Shown here one piece after another: positions 1 to 10,553 of a stretch of 64,000 bases of DNA. Source of the DNA: Phaeosaccion multiseriatum (taxonomy: Eukaryota > Ochrophyta, other classes); contig OZ218958.1 of the NCBI GenBank assembly GCA_965112735.1, forward strand, positions 1,116,001 through 1,180,000, given 5' to 3'. The notes under the pieces were generated by a model. The model had not been told where the DNA came from. It made no database searches and saw only the letters and a list, made by a program, of their open reading frames with translations. Position numbers and translations under genes: made by a program. Within the stretch, counting starts at the first letter, position 1. Every line of letters starts with the position of its first letter.

Positions 1-649
1 TGCTGGACAATCAGGAGCTGGGGGGGGGCTCTGTTCAAGCTCTTCCCTCCTTCCTCGTCCGTCCTCCCGGACACGCAGAGGGGGGGGGGATAGCACACAG
101 AGCAAGGCAAAGATGGAGGACAGCTCACGCACGTGTCGCATCCTGCTCCAGCGTGTGAAGTTAACAAAAGCCTGCACTCTTGTGTGCAAGGCTCGCATCC
201 CACCCGCATCCACTCATGCGTCCATCATTGTTTCGAAGCATCGAAGCACTTGGCTTGGTGGTGCACACATGATGGCGACTACAAAAAAACAAGCGCGTCG
301 ACTCGGAGACCTGCACGGACGGACGGGTCCCTCGACGTTGCCCCTCGACTTCGCCCCTCGCAGTTGATGTTGTCGCGCTCAAGATGCTCCTTTGGTTCTT
401 CGGATTGGTCGAAGTGGAGGAGGGGAAGGAAGAAGACTCACCCATCTCTCTTGGCCTTCCCTTTGCCCTCTTTATATACATCCCGTCCCGTACCCCAGCA
501 GTGCGATGGGGGAGATTGCATCGACCAATCAATCGACCAATCAACCAAACAATGAACCCATCAACCACCCCAACCCGTCCATTCATCCACCGAACAATCA
601 ATCAACCCTTCCATCCATCCATCCATCCATCCATCCATCCATCAATCCA
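1..649. other. Gene-poor left edge with a CATC microsatellite
   Basis: No open frame here has a recognisable domain or convincing splice structure. The stretch holds two G-runs near 21 and 81 and an array of CCATCCATC units at about 609-659, next to the stop codon of the ZIP gene on the minus strand. It is probably the 3' flank of that gene plus intergenic DNA. A terminal exon of an unrelated gene cannot be excluded because the window cuts the region. Confidence 0.4.
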
Positions 650-3600
650 TCAATCCAGCCCCAGTGCTACCAGAGCGGACACCATGAAGCCCGCCAGGAG
701 CGCCCCCAGCTTTGCAGGTCCGTGCCTCGGAGACTGAAGCTCGTTGGGGAGTACCTCCATAAGGGCCACGTAGAGAAAGGTTCCTGCTAGCCCAGGAGGA
801 GGCGAGGCGGGAAAGATTGGTAGGTAGGTAGGTAGGTAGGTGGGTAGGTAGGTAGGTGGGTAGGAAGGTACGTACGTAGGTAGGTACGTAGGTAGGTAGG
901 TAGGTAGGTAGGTAGGTGGGTAGGGAGGGAGGGAGGTTGGTAGGTAGGGAGGTAGGGAGGTGGGTAGGTAGGTAGGTAGGGAGGGAGGGAGGTAGGTAGG
1001 TAGGTAGGGAGGTGGGTAGGGAGGTGGGTGGGTAGGGAGGTGGGTAGGGAGGTGGGTAGGGAGGTAGGAGGGTGCGCGTACACAAAGGCGTGCTATCGGT
1101 GTTAGGGGTGGCTCTGCCTCTTGGAATCGTGCGTGGTGTGTGGGGTGCATTCGTGTGTGTGTGCGTGCGTGTGCGTGTGTGTGGCATGTGTGGCATGTGT
1201 ATATATAAAGAGAGAGACAGCCTCGACAAGAGATGATGCGTGGGTGTGTGCGTGTGGGTATGGTACTCAATGAGTGCAAACAACGAAAGCCTCGGCTTGG
1301 TCTACCTCCCCTCCCTTGAGTACAGTAGCACGACAAATCCCTCCCAGAGGGGTGCCGAAAGGGAAGGGAGGGAGTTGGCTGCCACAGCCCTTCAAATCGT
1401 GTGTTCTCCCTTCTTCCAAGGCGCTGCTCCGAACCCCTGTACGTTACGTTACCGTTACTCTACCATTACCTTACCCTTGCCCTCTTCTCTTACCGTCGTG
1501 CTCTACTCATACCCTTACCCCTTGTGCCTTACGTTCCCTTACGTACCTGCAGCCAATGCCATACAAACCGCTGAGGCGGCCCCGTCCCCGTCCTTGCCAA
1601 TGAAATACCCAATACAGATGCCCAAGGGCGTCATGGAGCTGAAGAGCACCAGCAGCCCCACATGTCGTGAAGCGAGCGCCTGCTGCACACATGAGAGAGC
1701 GGCGTGCGTGCGTGCGTGCGTGTGTGTGTGCGTGCGCGTTTAGAAGAGGAGAAGAACAGATCAAAGAGGTGTCGTGCCCATATACAAAACTGTGACCAGG
1801 ATTTGTAGCACCAACGCTTGTAGACACACCGCACTACCACATGTGGGCCTTTTCCTCCTTCTCCCCCCTTTTTGGAAGCGTTGGTGTGAGCCCTGGGAGC
1901 ACATCGATAGTGTTCGACTTCAAACGATCGAAGGCAATACACCTGAAATTGAAACTGGACTGGACAATTTTCCCTATGTTCAGCCTTCCCTCACTCACCG
2001 GTGCAGTAGTGGAGAGTCCTCCTGACTTGTGCACCTCCGCAGCGGTTATGGCGGAGATGAGGGCATAGGCGGCCAGGCCCTGAGCAGAGGCGAGACGACA
2101 CATATGATAACACGGGATGGGATGGGGAGAGGCGGGGCGGTGGCGGGGGGGAGGGGTGGCGGGCAAGGGTCAGTCGGGGTCCGGGGGGGAGGGGGGAAGG
2201 CAAGCGGGCAGAGGGTAAGTGAATCCTCCTCCTGCTACTCCTCCTGCTGCTGCTGCTTCTCCTCCTCTTCTTCCTCCTCCTCCTCCTTCTTCTCCTCCTC
2301 CTCCTCCTCCTCCTCCTTCTGGTGCTGCTGGAAGACTGATACTTGCCTTGTGCGCTAAGATGGCAAACAGCACCGTCCACATCCTCTCTTGCCCTGCCCC
2401 CAGACCGAGGCCTTCCATGACGGAGTGAAAGCAAAGAGCCAGCACTAAGGCTAGCGTGGTCTGAGAGAGAGGAGAGAGACAGACAGACAGAGGATGGGGA
2501 GGGGGGGAGGGGGAGAGAGACGCAGAGAGAGAGAGAGAGAGAGAGGGCGGAGGGGGGGAGGGGAAGAGCGTCCAAGAGGGAGGAGAGAGGGAGGGGTGGG
2601 GGCAGATAGGGAGAGAGATACACAAGAGGATGGAATTGAAAATACGCACTCCACTTGCAGAGTACAGTGAGTGAATGCCGACTTACAGATGGCACCAGAG
2701 GGTGCATGTAACATAGAATCTCACAGCAACAGACGCAGCCAGAGACAGAGAGAGAGAGCGCAGCAGAGTTCAGAAGAGAGAGGGGAGGGCATTCATTCCT
2801 TCCTTCCTTCCTTTCTTCCCCGCCCGCCAGTTGGTTGCTAGACGTCTCACCAGAAGACCATCTTCAGCCCCTCCCACGCCATGCTGATGATGATGATGAT
2901 GGTGATGGCGACTTTGATGTCTCCGATTCCGTCGCTGTATCATTCTCTTGAGGCACTCTTCTTCCTCTGTGTCCTCCTGCTGGCCCAGACTCCTCCGGGC
3001 TGCCCCAGTAGACTGCAAGGTCAGCATACCTCCGTGCGAGGCGGCATCTTCTCCTCTTCTAAGTGCTACCAATGAGGACCCATTTTGCCCTCCTCCTCCT
3101 GCTGCTGCATCACCAACTGTTGCTGCTGCTGCTGTATCACCATCTCCTGCTGCTGTTGCTCCAAAGAGACGCTCCTCGTCATCTGCGTGGCCAGCATCGC
3201 CCTCAGTTGCCTCGTCGCCGCCCAATCCCCCACGGCCCTGTTGCTGCGGCTCCTGCCCCATCGGCAGCTCGCTCATGCGCAGCAGCGCCGTAGTCTATTG
3301 TCCAGACGGAATAGACGCATACGTAAGGCGAGAGACACGAAAGGACACGATTACAAAAGGTTGGTTTCGGTCGAACCATCAACTGCCCGGCGGCCCCTTG
3401 TGAATCACTCATACATCTCTAAACACATGCCGAAGGATATTGCTCGACCACGTACAATCGAAGAGGAGTCTCCTTCCTCCGACGAGGGGTTTGATTCCTG
3501 CTCGTACTCCCGCTGCTCATCCTCCTTGTCCTGCTGCCATTCCTTCCTGTGCTGGAGCAACATTGAGCCATGATCGAGTAGCAGCACCGACAAAAACCCA

Positions 3601-3979
3601 ATACAACTCAGAATCCCCCCCCACGGCGCCTCCGCTCCCCCTCCCCAGAGCTCAGACAGAGTGGCAGCTGCCTCCGGAAGCATGTGAACCTGTGAGAAAA
3701 GCAACACAAGATGAGAGATGGAGCGCGATAGCTGAAGCGAGCTGTCGGTCCACACTGCGGTCCTCCTCCCCCCCCCCCCTTTGGAAGAGACGCTTCCACT
3801 TCTCCTGATCACCGTCCTCGCTCCTCACTCACCATGGCGGAGGCCAAGAAGACTCCAGCGGCTGCGGCATTCATGCACGAAGACAGCTTCGGGTCGATGC
3901 TTCGGAAGCGAAGCGCCGCCAAGCCCCCCGTCATGGCCACCACAAAGAGTAGCAGCCCCGCAAATACTCGGAAGAGCAT
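650..3979 (-). CDS. ZIP-family zinc/iron transporter, 8 exons
   Basis: Predicted metal-ion importer of a cellular membrane. Exons on the minus strand: 3979-3833, 3689-3456, 3294-2851, 2460-2347, 2079-1999, 1682-1547 and 783-650. All phases close, giving roughly 430 residues. Family signatures appear in order: a first membrane segment ([19 protein letters not shown]), HMLPEA in TM2, a hydrophobic TM3 ([15 protein letters not shown]), a variable cytoplasmic loop with a run of seven His plus QH, the TM4 signature [12 protein letters not shown]5 ILAHKGLAAYAL, then [16 protein letters not shown] and the closing [16 protein letters not shown]. The His and Glu residues of TM4 and TM5 that bind metal in ZIPs are present. 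The start at 3979 is chosen because it opens directly into TM1; the same frame stays open to an ATG at 4246. The intron between exons 2460-2347 and 2079-1999 has a GC donor (GCAAGT). Metal specificity cannot be read from sequence. Confidence 0.88.
784..1546 (-). repeat. CCTA/CCTC tetranucleotide intron array
   Basis: The last intron of the ZIP gene contains about 260 bp (roughly 815-1075) of GTAG/GGAG units on the plus strand, read as CCTA/CCTC on the sense strand, followed by a GT-rich tract. The pyrimidine-rich strand is the transcribed sense strand, as in most introns of this window. The long Pro/Thr/Tyr open frames across it are repeat artefacts. Confidence 0.85.
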
Positions 3980-4070
3980 CTCTCTTGCACCCGGCCGCCC
4001 CTTCTCCGCCTCCTCACCAAGAGGGTGGTGAGAAGTTACTTTTAGACAACCATAGATGGCACTTAACGGC

Positions 4071-4116
4071 CGATAGCGCGCTATCCGGCCCCTCGGGGCC
4101 CGATAGCGCGCTATCG
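4071..4116. promoter_or_regulatory. Triple palindrome upstream of the ZIP gene
   Basis: Two copies of the perfect 14-bp palindrome GATAGCGCGCTATC (4072-4085 and 4102-4115) flank a second near-palindrome, GGCCCCTCGGGGCC. The block lies about 90-140 bp upstream of the chosen ZIP start codon. Paired identical palindromes at fixed spacing look like binding sites for a dimeric regulator or a cruciform. Metal-responsive control would fit the gene, but that role is inference. Confidence 0.5.
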
Positions 4117-5139
4117 AGAATGTAATCCTTTGATTTTTTCCCTTCTCCCTCCCCCGGGTAAATCGACTTACGTATCGACTTGTCCAATAGTGGGGTCGTA
4201 TTTGAGCGCTCTTGCTCTCATACCGTTGCCTCCCTCGGTTGTCCATGTCCCCGTGTGTGTGTGCGTGCGCAGGTCTCTCTCTCTCTCGTAATGAAAACTA
4301 ACAGCAAGAGCGAGACACAGGACAATAAAGCAATAAAGGGGGCTGAGCAGGGAAGCCCGTCGGCTGACGTGAGGCCTGGCGGGTCGCTGATCACTCGGAG
4401 GACGAGCTGCTGCCGTTCGCCTTCTGTGATTTTTTTGATTTTTTTTTTGTTCTTCTCCTCTATAATTAGTACTATGAAGTAATAGGGAATGAGAAAAGAA
4501 TGATCAAACATCCTCCTCCGACCACACCCCCTCTGTACATTCGGCGAGGAAGGATTGGGTATTCCTGACTCCCTCTGCCGCCTTCTCTCTGCGCCCACCT
4601 CTCCCCTACCCGTACATGTCATCACAATCATACAGCCCCGACCCTCCCTCGTTCATCCTCGCCCTTCCATGATGCCGGAATTAGGCTGATTCATATAAGA
4701 ATAAAATGCGAATCGATTGTGCGCCGTTCCCGTATTCCTTCGCCGCCGCTGCTTCTCCAGCGGCAACAGTTTTGAGCTTCAGTTTGCCCCCCCGGGGCGG
4801 CGCTGCTGCTGCTGCTGCTGCTGCCGCCGCGGAAACACAATGCACACGAGTCCAGACCGGCTTGTGTGCGTGTGTGCGTGTGCCACTAAGTGCCATCCAT
4901 TGACCGCGTTCTCCGCCGCCCGCCCGCCTTTTCTGAGGCCCATGCTCCTGCACCTGTGCCGCCCCACCCAGGGCCTTCCAAACAAGACACGCACAACTCA
5001 AATGCCCCCCCGGGGGGCCTCTCCTCTTTTCCTCCTGCCTCTCCTCTCCACGGAGCTGACGTCGTCCGTCCCGTGACGAATCAATCAATCGATCGATCAA
5101 TCAATCGATAGTCAGAGTCCATCCATTGCCATCCATCAC
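4117..5139. other. Intergenic region between ZIP start and EGY stop
   Basis: No coding segment with family similarity was found. The stretch contains GC palindromes CCCCCCCGGGG near 4788 and 5003, a short CTG run near 4803, and the self-complementary tract of ATCAATCGATCGATCAAT type at about 5077-5110, immediately 3' of the protease gene. It should contain the promoter of the minus-strand ZIP gene and the 3' end of the minus-strand EGY gene. Confidence 0.4.
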
Positions 5140-7097
5140 TCATAACAGGGGCGGAAGAGGGCCGCCTCCCGCCCAGCCGGTGGGGAACGGTACGAGCGCC
5201 AAAATGGTAAAGAACAGCAGCGCGTAGGACAGAGCCGAGCGCTCCTGCCCCACCTCCGTCAGTCCATCCTGCGACGGCGCGTCTTGCCCCCTCTGCAGCA
5301 GGATTACCACCAGGCCCCAGAAGAGCTGGACAGAGTAGTTTTGAAAGATCGCACTCAGCGCCTGCAAGAACAGGGTGACCGTGCCCACCGTGGTGGCCGT
5401 CTTGCGACCAAACGTCGCCGCGGACATTCGACCACCGTCCAACTTGCCGACCGGCATGAGGTTCAGGGCGGTGGTGATGAGGCCCGTGATACCCACAATG
5501 ACCATGGGGTGGATGGGTATGGCCACCGAGAGATCTTGAAGCATAATTGAGGGAAGGGTGAAGGACATGACACCACCGACCAAGAGGCTGCTGTGGAAGA
5601 TGGATGCAGGCACCACGGGGAACTGCGCAAGCATCTCAGGGGAGGCGCTTCCTGTCATGGAAATGCCTGTGGCCAGCGCTGCTATGGAGGCGATCAGGCC
5701 CACCACAGGGCCCGACACAGCAAGGTCAAAGGCATCCTTGCGTGTCTTGGGGAAAGAGAGCCACGGGGTGATGGCTCCGAAGAGACCCAGCTGTAGCAGT
5801 TGGTCATACAGACAGAGACAGAGACGGGATAGGAGCAGGAGCAGGGGTGGGAGTTAGAGATACAGCAGCAATAGCACGCGGGGGATGGGGTGGGGCTGCT
5901 GCTACCCCGCTCTTTCGCTCTCTCTTCTCTCTCTCTCTCTCTCGCCTCTCTTCCCTGTCCCCCTCTCGCTCTGTCGTCTCTCTTCTCTCTCTCGTACTAC
6001 CTGGAGGGAGGGTATGAAGACAGGAGGGGCGATCTTCACTCCCGTCTTCTTGCTGACCACGAAGTGCCCGAGCTCGTGCACCAGCTGAATGCCAAAGATA
6101 CCCAGGGCCACAGGAATGGCCTTTGCCGCTATGCTCACGTCCCCGTCGGAGATCTGTTGTTGTTGTTGTTGGTGGTGGTGGAAGCGTATGGGCAGGGAAA
6201 TGATTTGTGTATGTGTGTCAATCATCGTCTCCCCACCCGACGGGAGCAAATCAAATCAAGCGCACTCACTCAGTCACCCACTCACTCGCTCCCTCCTTGC
6301 GTCCCTCCCTCCCCTTACTGACCTTCTGAAAGAAGTCCGAGTTCAGTGCGAAGGTGCCCAGGCCGTAGGCAAAAGAGGTGAAGGCCCCCAGCAGGACCGA
6401 GATTGTCACAATCACAAGCGAAAACGAGTCCGCCTGGCAAGTTTACATCGGGGAGGGGAGGATGAGCAAGAGGAAGACGAGGAGGAGAGGAAGACGACGA
6501 CGACGACGAGGACGACGACGACGAGGAGGAGGAGGAGGAGGAGGAAGGGCGTCAAACTCGGTCTTTGCAGAACGAATAACTAAAGTGCACAGGAATACCA
6601 ACCACAGAAGTATTGATTTCTTGCCTGAAACCACAGATATTATCAATCTCGAGCACCCATCAAAAGAATCGATATGTCACAAGCTTTTGCGCTCACTCCA
6701 AAGGAGCAGCGCCTAAAGACTCAGGAGGATCCAACCGTGTGCTGATCTTGTGGATGACGTGTCTCAACACACCGAAACTGCCGGAGAACCTGAAACTGAA
6801 ACTTGGTCCGTGACGTGACGACTTTACCTGCGGTGGCTGAGCGTCCTTGGACACAGCCACGAAGACGGGCCGTCCGTTGTCCGTGGGGGTGCCTCGCGGG
6901 TTGTTTTGGTTGCGCGTCGCCATACGGGGGGTGGGATCGGGCATAAGGAACACCTGGAGTCTGTGGGAGGGGAGGAGGAGGAGGAGGAGCAGGAGGAGGT
7001 GGCAACATACGGTTCCTTAAGTGTTAGTTTCAGTCTTAGGGGGGAGGTTCGATTGCGAGAGCGCTGCAAGCAGTAGTGCACAGTTAGTAGAAGAAGC

Positions 7098-7131
<34 letters not shown>

Positions 7132-7688
7132 GTTAAGTAGGAGTCCCTCCGTGCCCAACTCACTCACCGATCTCTGACTCCGGGGAGGTCATCGAGCTTT
7201 TTGCTAACGAGGTCGAACACTTGTTCCGTGGTGCGATTGCCGCGAATATTGCCCTGCAGTACCGATATAAACAAACAAACCAACATGTCAGTAAGGAGTG
7301 AGTGCGTGCGTGCGGTCAGTCAGCAGCGGGTTCGCACACGCAGAGAGGGAGGGGCGCACAGAGAGGGAGGAAGGGAGGAAGGGAGGGATGGAGGCCGGAG
7401 GGAGGCGCCTAACAACGACGTGAAGGGGGGTGCTGCAGTGGCGTCGGCAGACTACCCCCCGGGGGAAGGTCATGCCAGAGCCTGGGATGGTACAGGTACA
7501 GTCATTCAAAGTGAGTCAACTCAACTCAACTCAACTCAGCAAGTCAAGTGAGTAAGTAAGTTCATACACGTTTGCTGGACCCACCTTAAAGAGAGCAGCG
7601 CAGGCGCAGGTCTCCACATCCGTGACGTAAAAGGAGTCAATGCCGAAGCACGAGTCGGAGAGCGTGGTAATGTCATCGGCCTGAGGAG

Positions 7689-7736
<48 letters not shown>

Positions 7737-10088
7737 GAGAGCGAGAGAGAGAGAGAGAGAGAGGGCAATGGAGGTAAGTAGTGGGCTTGGATGGATGGAT
7801 AGAAAGAAGAGACATGAGAGATAAGATAAGAGAATAAAAGATAAGATAAGATAAGATGAGATAAGGGCGGTCCGGTCCTTTCCGTCAATAGCCATCCATA
7901 CACGTAGTGAGCCCACGTCATTTCAAAAACCTGTCAATGGCTACACATCCCATCTGACCGACCTTAAGTGGGGGTGCTGCGAGAAGGTACCCAAGCAGAG
8001 AATTGGGTAGCCATAGGGGAATAGTCATGAGCCCCGGAAGGTCCATTCCACCGGTACCCCCCATACCCATGGATTCATTCAAGCCGTTCATGGACCCCAG
8101 GAGAGTGTTCAAGTTGCTTGACTGTTAGCGAGGCAAGGGAACGAGAGAAGGCAACGTCCGCAGAGGGGGGGGGGGGGGGGCGGGGGAGGAGGGAGGTGTA
8201 GAGAGAAAATGAGGGGGCACGTGGCGGGAGGGAGAGAGGGAGACGAAGAGGGACGGAGGGAGAGAGAAACAGGATTAGAGAGATGGAGAGAAGGAGCATC
8301 AGGAGGACTCTGCACTGCATACTCCTCACTACTTTTCCTTCTCCATGTCGAACGAGAAAACTAAAGGCACCACTCCATACACACACGCACAGTCTCCCCC
8401 CCCCCCCCCATACACCCACCCACCCCCAACCCCCACCCCTTTAACACGCTCTCTCTCTCTCTCTCTCTCTCTCACTCACACACACACACACACATGCGCA
8501 CGTATGCACACACGTCTACACACACACCTCCAGCGTGACGTTCTTCCCCAACGACTGCTTCATCCAGCTCTCCACCATCTCTTTCTCAGAGATCCTCTCC
8601 GCCTCCGCCGCATCGACGGGTATACGTCCTCCTTGCAGGAGCCCCGCCGCCCCTCCGGTCCCTCCTCCTCCACTCCCCCCCGCTGCCCGTTCGAGTGCTT
8701 CCTTGATGTCATCGGCGAGACGAGCAGCGAGCTTCTTGTCCTTCTTCTCCATGGCCTGTGGTGGTGGATGATGTGGTGAGGGGAGGCAAGCAAGCAAGCA
8801 CAGGTGGTGTGGTGGGGTAGGTGGGTAGGGTAGGGGGGGGAGGAGGGGGTGGGTCAAGAAAGCCAGACAAGCAAGCAAGTAAGATGCACGTACAGGTGGT
8901 GCGCAAGGTAGAGATATGCAGAATGCAGCAGGATGGGGAGGAGGGGGGGTAAGCAACAACAACAACAACAAGAAGAAGAAGAAGAAGAAGAAGAAGAAGA
9001 AGAAGAAGAAGAAGAAAAAGAAAGGGTGAGGTGAAGGGTGAGGTGAGGTGAAGTGACAGTGATCCAGATGTGGACCTCTAGCTACTACGCACCGCCATGA
9101 GCTTCTCGCTGATGTCCAACAAGATCTCCCTCTCCTTGGAGGCCTCCTCCGTCTTCTCTGCCAGTTTCAGAAGCCGTAGGAACAGCTTGGGCTTGATCAT
9201 GTTCATGTGAACCGACATCACATGTTCGAAGCCCTCTAACGAAGGAGGAGATGGCGGGGCAGCGCTGCTAACCTCTTCCTTTTTCACTTCTACTGGCGCT
9301 TCTTCTGTTGCTCCTACTGATGCTCCTGTTGCTGCTGCTGCTGTTGCTGCTGCCGCTTCTGTTGCTGCGGCTCCTCCTTCTGCGCCTCCTACTGCTGCTG
9401 CTGTTGCTACTGCTGCTGGCGCTGCTGCCGAGCTGGTCTCCGCCTCAGCACCGGCTTTTGCGGTCACCTCAGGCGCCTGCCCTTGACTGTCGCTATCGGC
9501 GCCTTCCTTCGAGGCAGCTGCGGCGGCCATGTCCTTGTCGTACGCGACCCGCAGTTGTTCGATCAGCTGGTCCAGCTTGGCCTCTTCTTCTTCCTTGCGC
9601 TTGTCTCGGATAGTCTCCAGAGCCTCCGACTGCTCCTCTACCTCCAGTCGCAACTTCTCTGCCTGCAGCCTCAGCTTCTCCGCCTCCAGCGTAGCCTTCT
9701 CCAGCGCCGGAGACATGCTCGGCTTCGCTGCTGCCACCCCCCCACCCCCCCCTCCTCCGTCCCCTTCACCCCCGCTCTCCGAAGAACTCCTCAAGGTGAC
9801 AGCCGAAGTAAATCTTGGCCCCACTGCGTTGTCACTCCTCCATCCAGATGCTGATAAGCGCGAGCCTACCCATCCCCCGCCCCTCCTTTCTGCCCCTCTC
9901 CTGCTGTTGCCACCGCTCCTGCTGCTTATCCCGCTGCTCCTCCTGCTAATCCCTATCCTGCTGCCCCTGCTCCTCGCTGATGATGCCCCCAACTGGAAAC
10001 CGGTAAGCGGAGGAGGAAGCAACAGCAGCTGCAGGGCCAACGCACCGGCCCAGCAGTAGTACCCTCGGCACCGCTTCGCATTCACCAT
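5140..10088 (-). CDS. EGY: Plastid EGY-like intramembrane metalloprotease (M50, site-2 protease)
   Basis: Predicted zinc intramembrane protease of the EGY branch of peptidase family M50, a family acting in chloroplast thylakoid or envelope membranes. Exons: 10088-9093, 8755-8528, 8121-7963, 7680-7585, 7253-7168, 6960-6828, 6433-6323, 6153-6001, 5790-5140. All phases close, giving about 870 residues. Seen in sequence: an N-terminal signal peptide ending LPPPLTGF; a low-complexity Ala/Glu/coiled-coil region to about residue 400; the EGY block FGIDSFYVTDVE; GNIRG; RPVFVAV; the zinc motif HELGH within a membrane helix; and the distal NLMPVGKLDGGR motif supplying the third metal ligand. The ORF also allows a Met 13 codons upstream (10127). 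I prefer 10088 because the signal peptide then starts correctly. Hydrophobic signal plus GF at the cleavage point resembles bipartite plastid targeting of red-lineage secondary plastids. The N-terminal region is longer than in plant EGYs. Confidence 0.9.
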
Positions 10089-10553
10089 CCTCCTTCCTGT
10101 GGAGTAGGTGACCCAGAGAGCCAACAATCACAATGGGAACCTCTGAGCTCTCCGAGGAAGACGACGTCGTCTGCGGGCCTCTCCTCACGTACTGTTGTAA
10201 TGCCCGCCCGTTTGTGCGCCTTTTCTTTTCAAGTTGCATTGCCTCCATCATTACGAATGTTTACGTAAGGGCTTTCAAACCCCGGGGGGAGGGCTCCTGG
10301 CCAAAAGCCGTCTCTTCCACTTGCAAAGAGCGTCGCTCATCCGCGGGGGGGGGGCGGAGAGGATTCGATTGAGAGGATTAGGCAGTGTGTAGGGTAGAGT
10401 AGGATGCAAGGGCAGGATTAGAGCGAGCGGAGTGGTGGGGATTCGGAAAGAGTTTTTACTGTTCATCGCTTTGGTGAGGAGGAGGAGTGAGGAAAGGGAG
10501 AGGCAGGGCGCGCCACCTGTCGTAGAGGAGCCAGGTAGGTAGAAGCGGACATC
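10089..10553. promoter_or_regulatory. Bidirectional promoter region, EGY(-)/RBBP6(+)
   Basis: The two start codons lie about 465 bp apart and point away from each other, so this segment must hold both promoters and 5' leaders. No TATA box or strong repeat stands out. It contains the GC palindrome ACCCCGGGGGGA near 10280. Confidence 0.45.

Noticed and set aside
642-1336. Minus-strand His/Thr/Pro-rich proteins of about 215-228 residues
   Set aside because: They are the terminal ZIP exon read on into the CCTA intron array; only 650-783 is coding.
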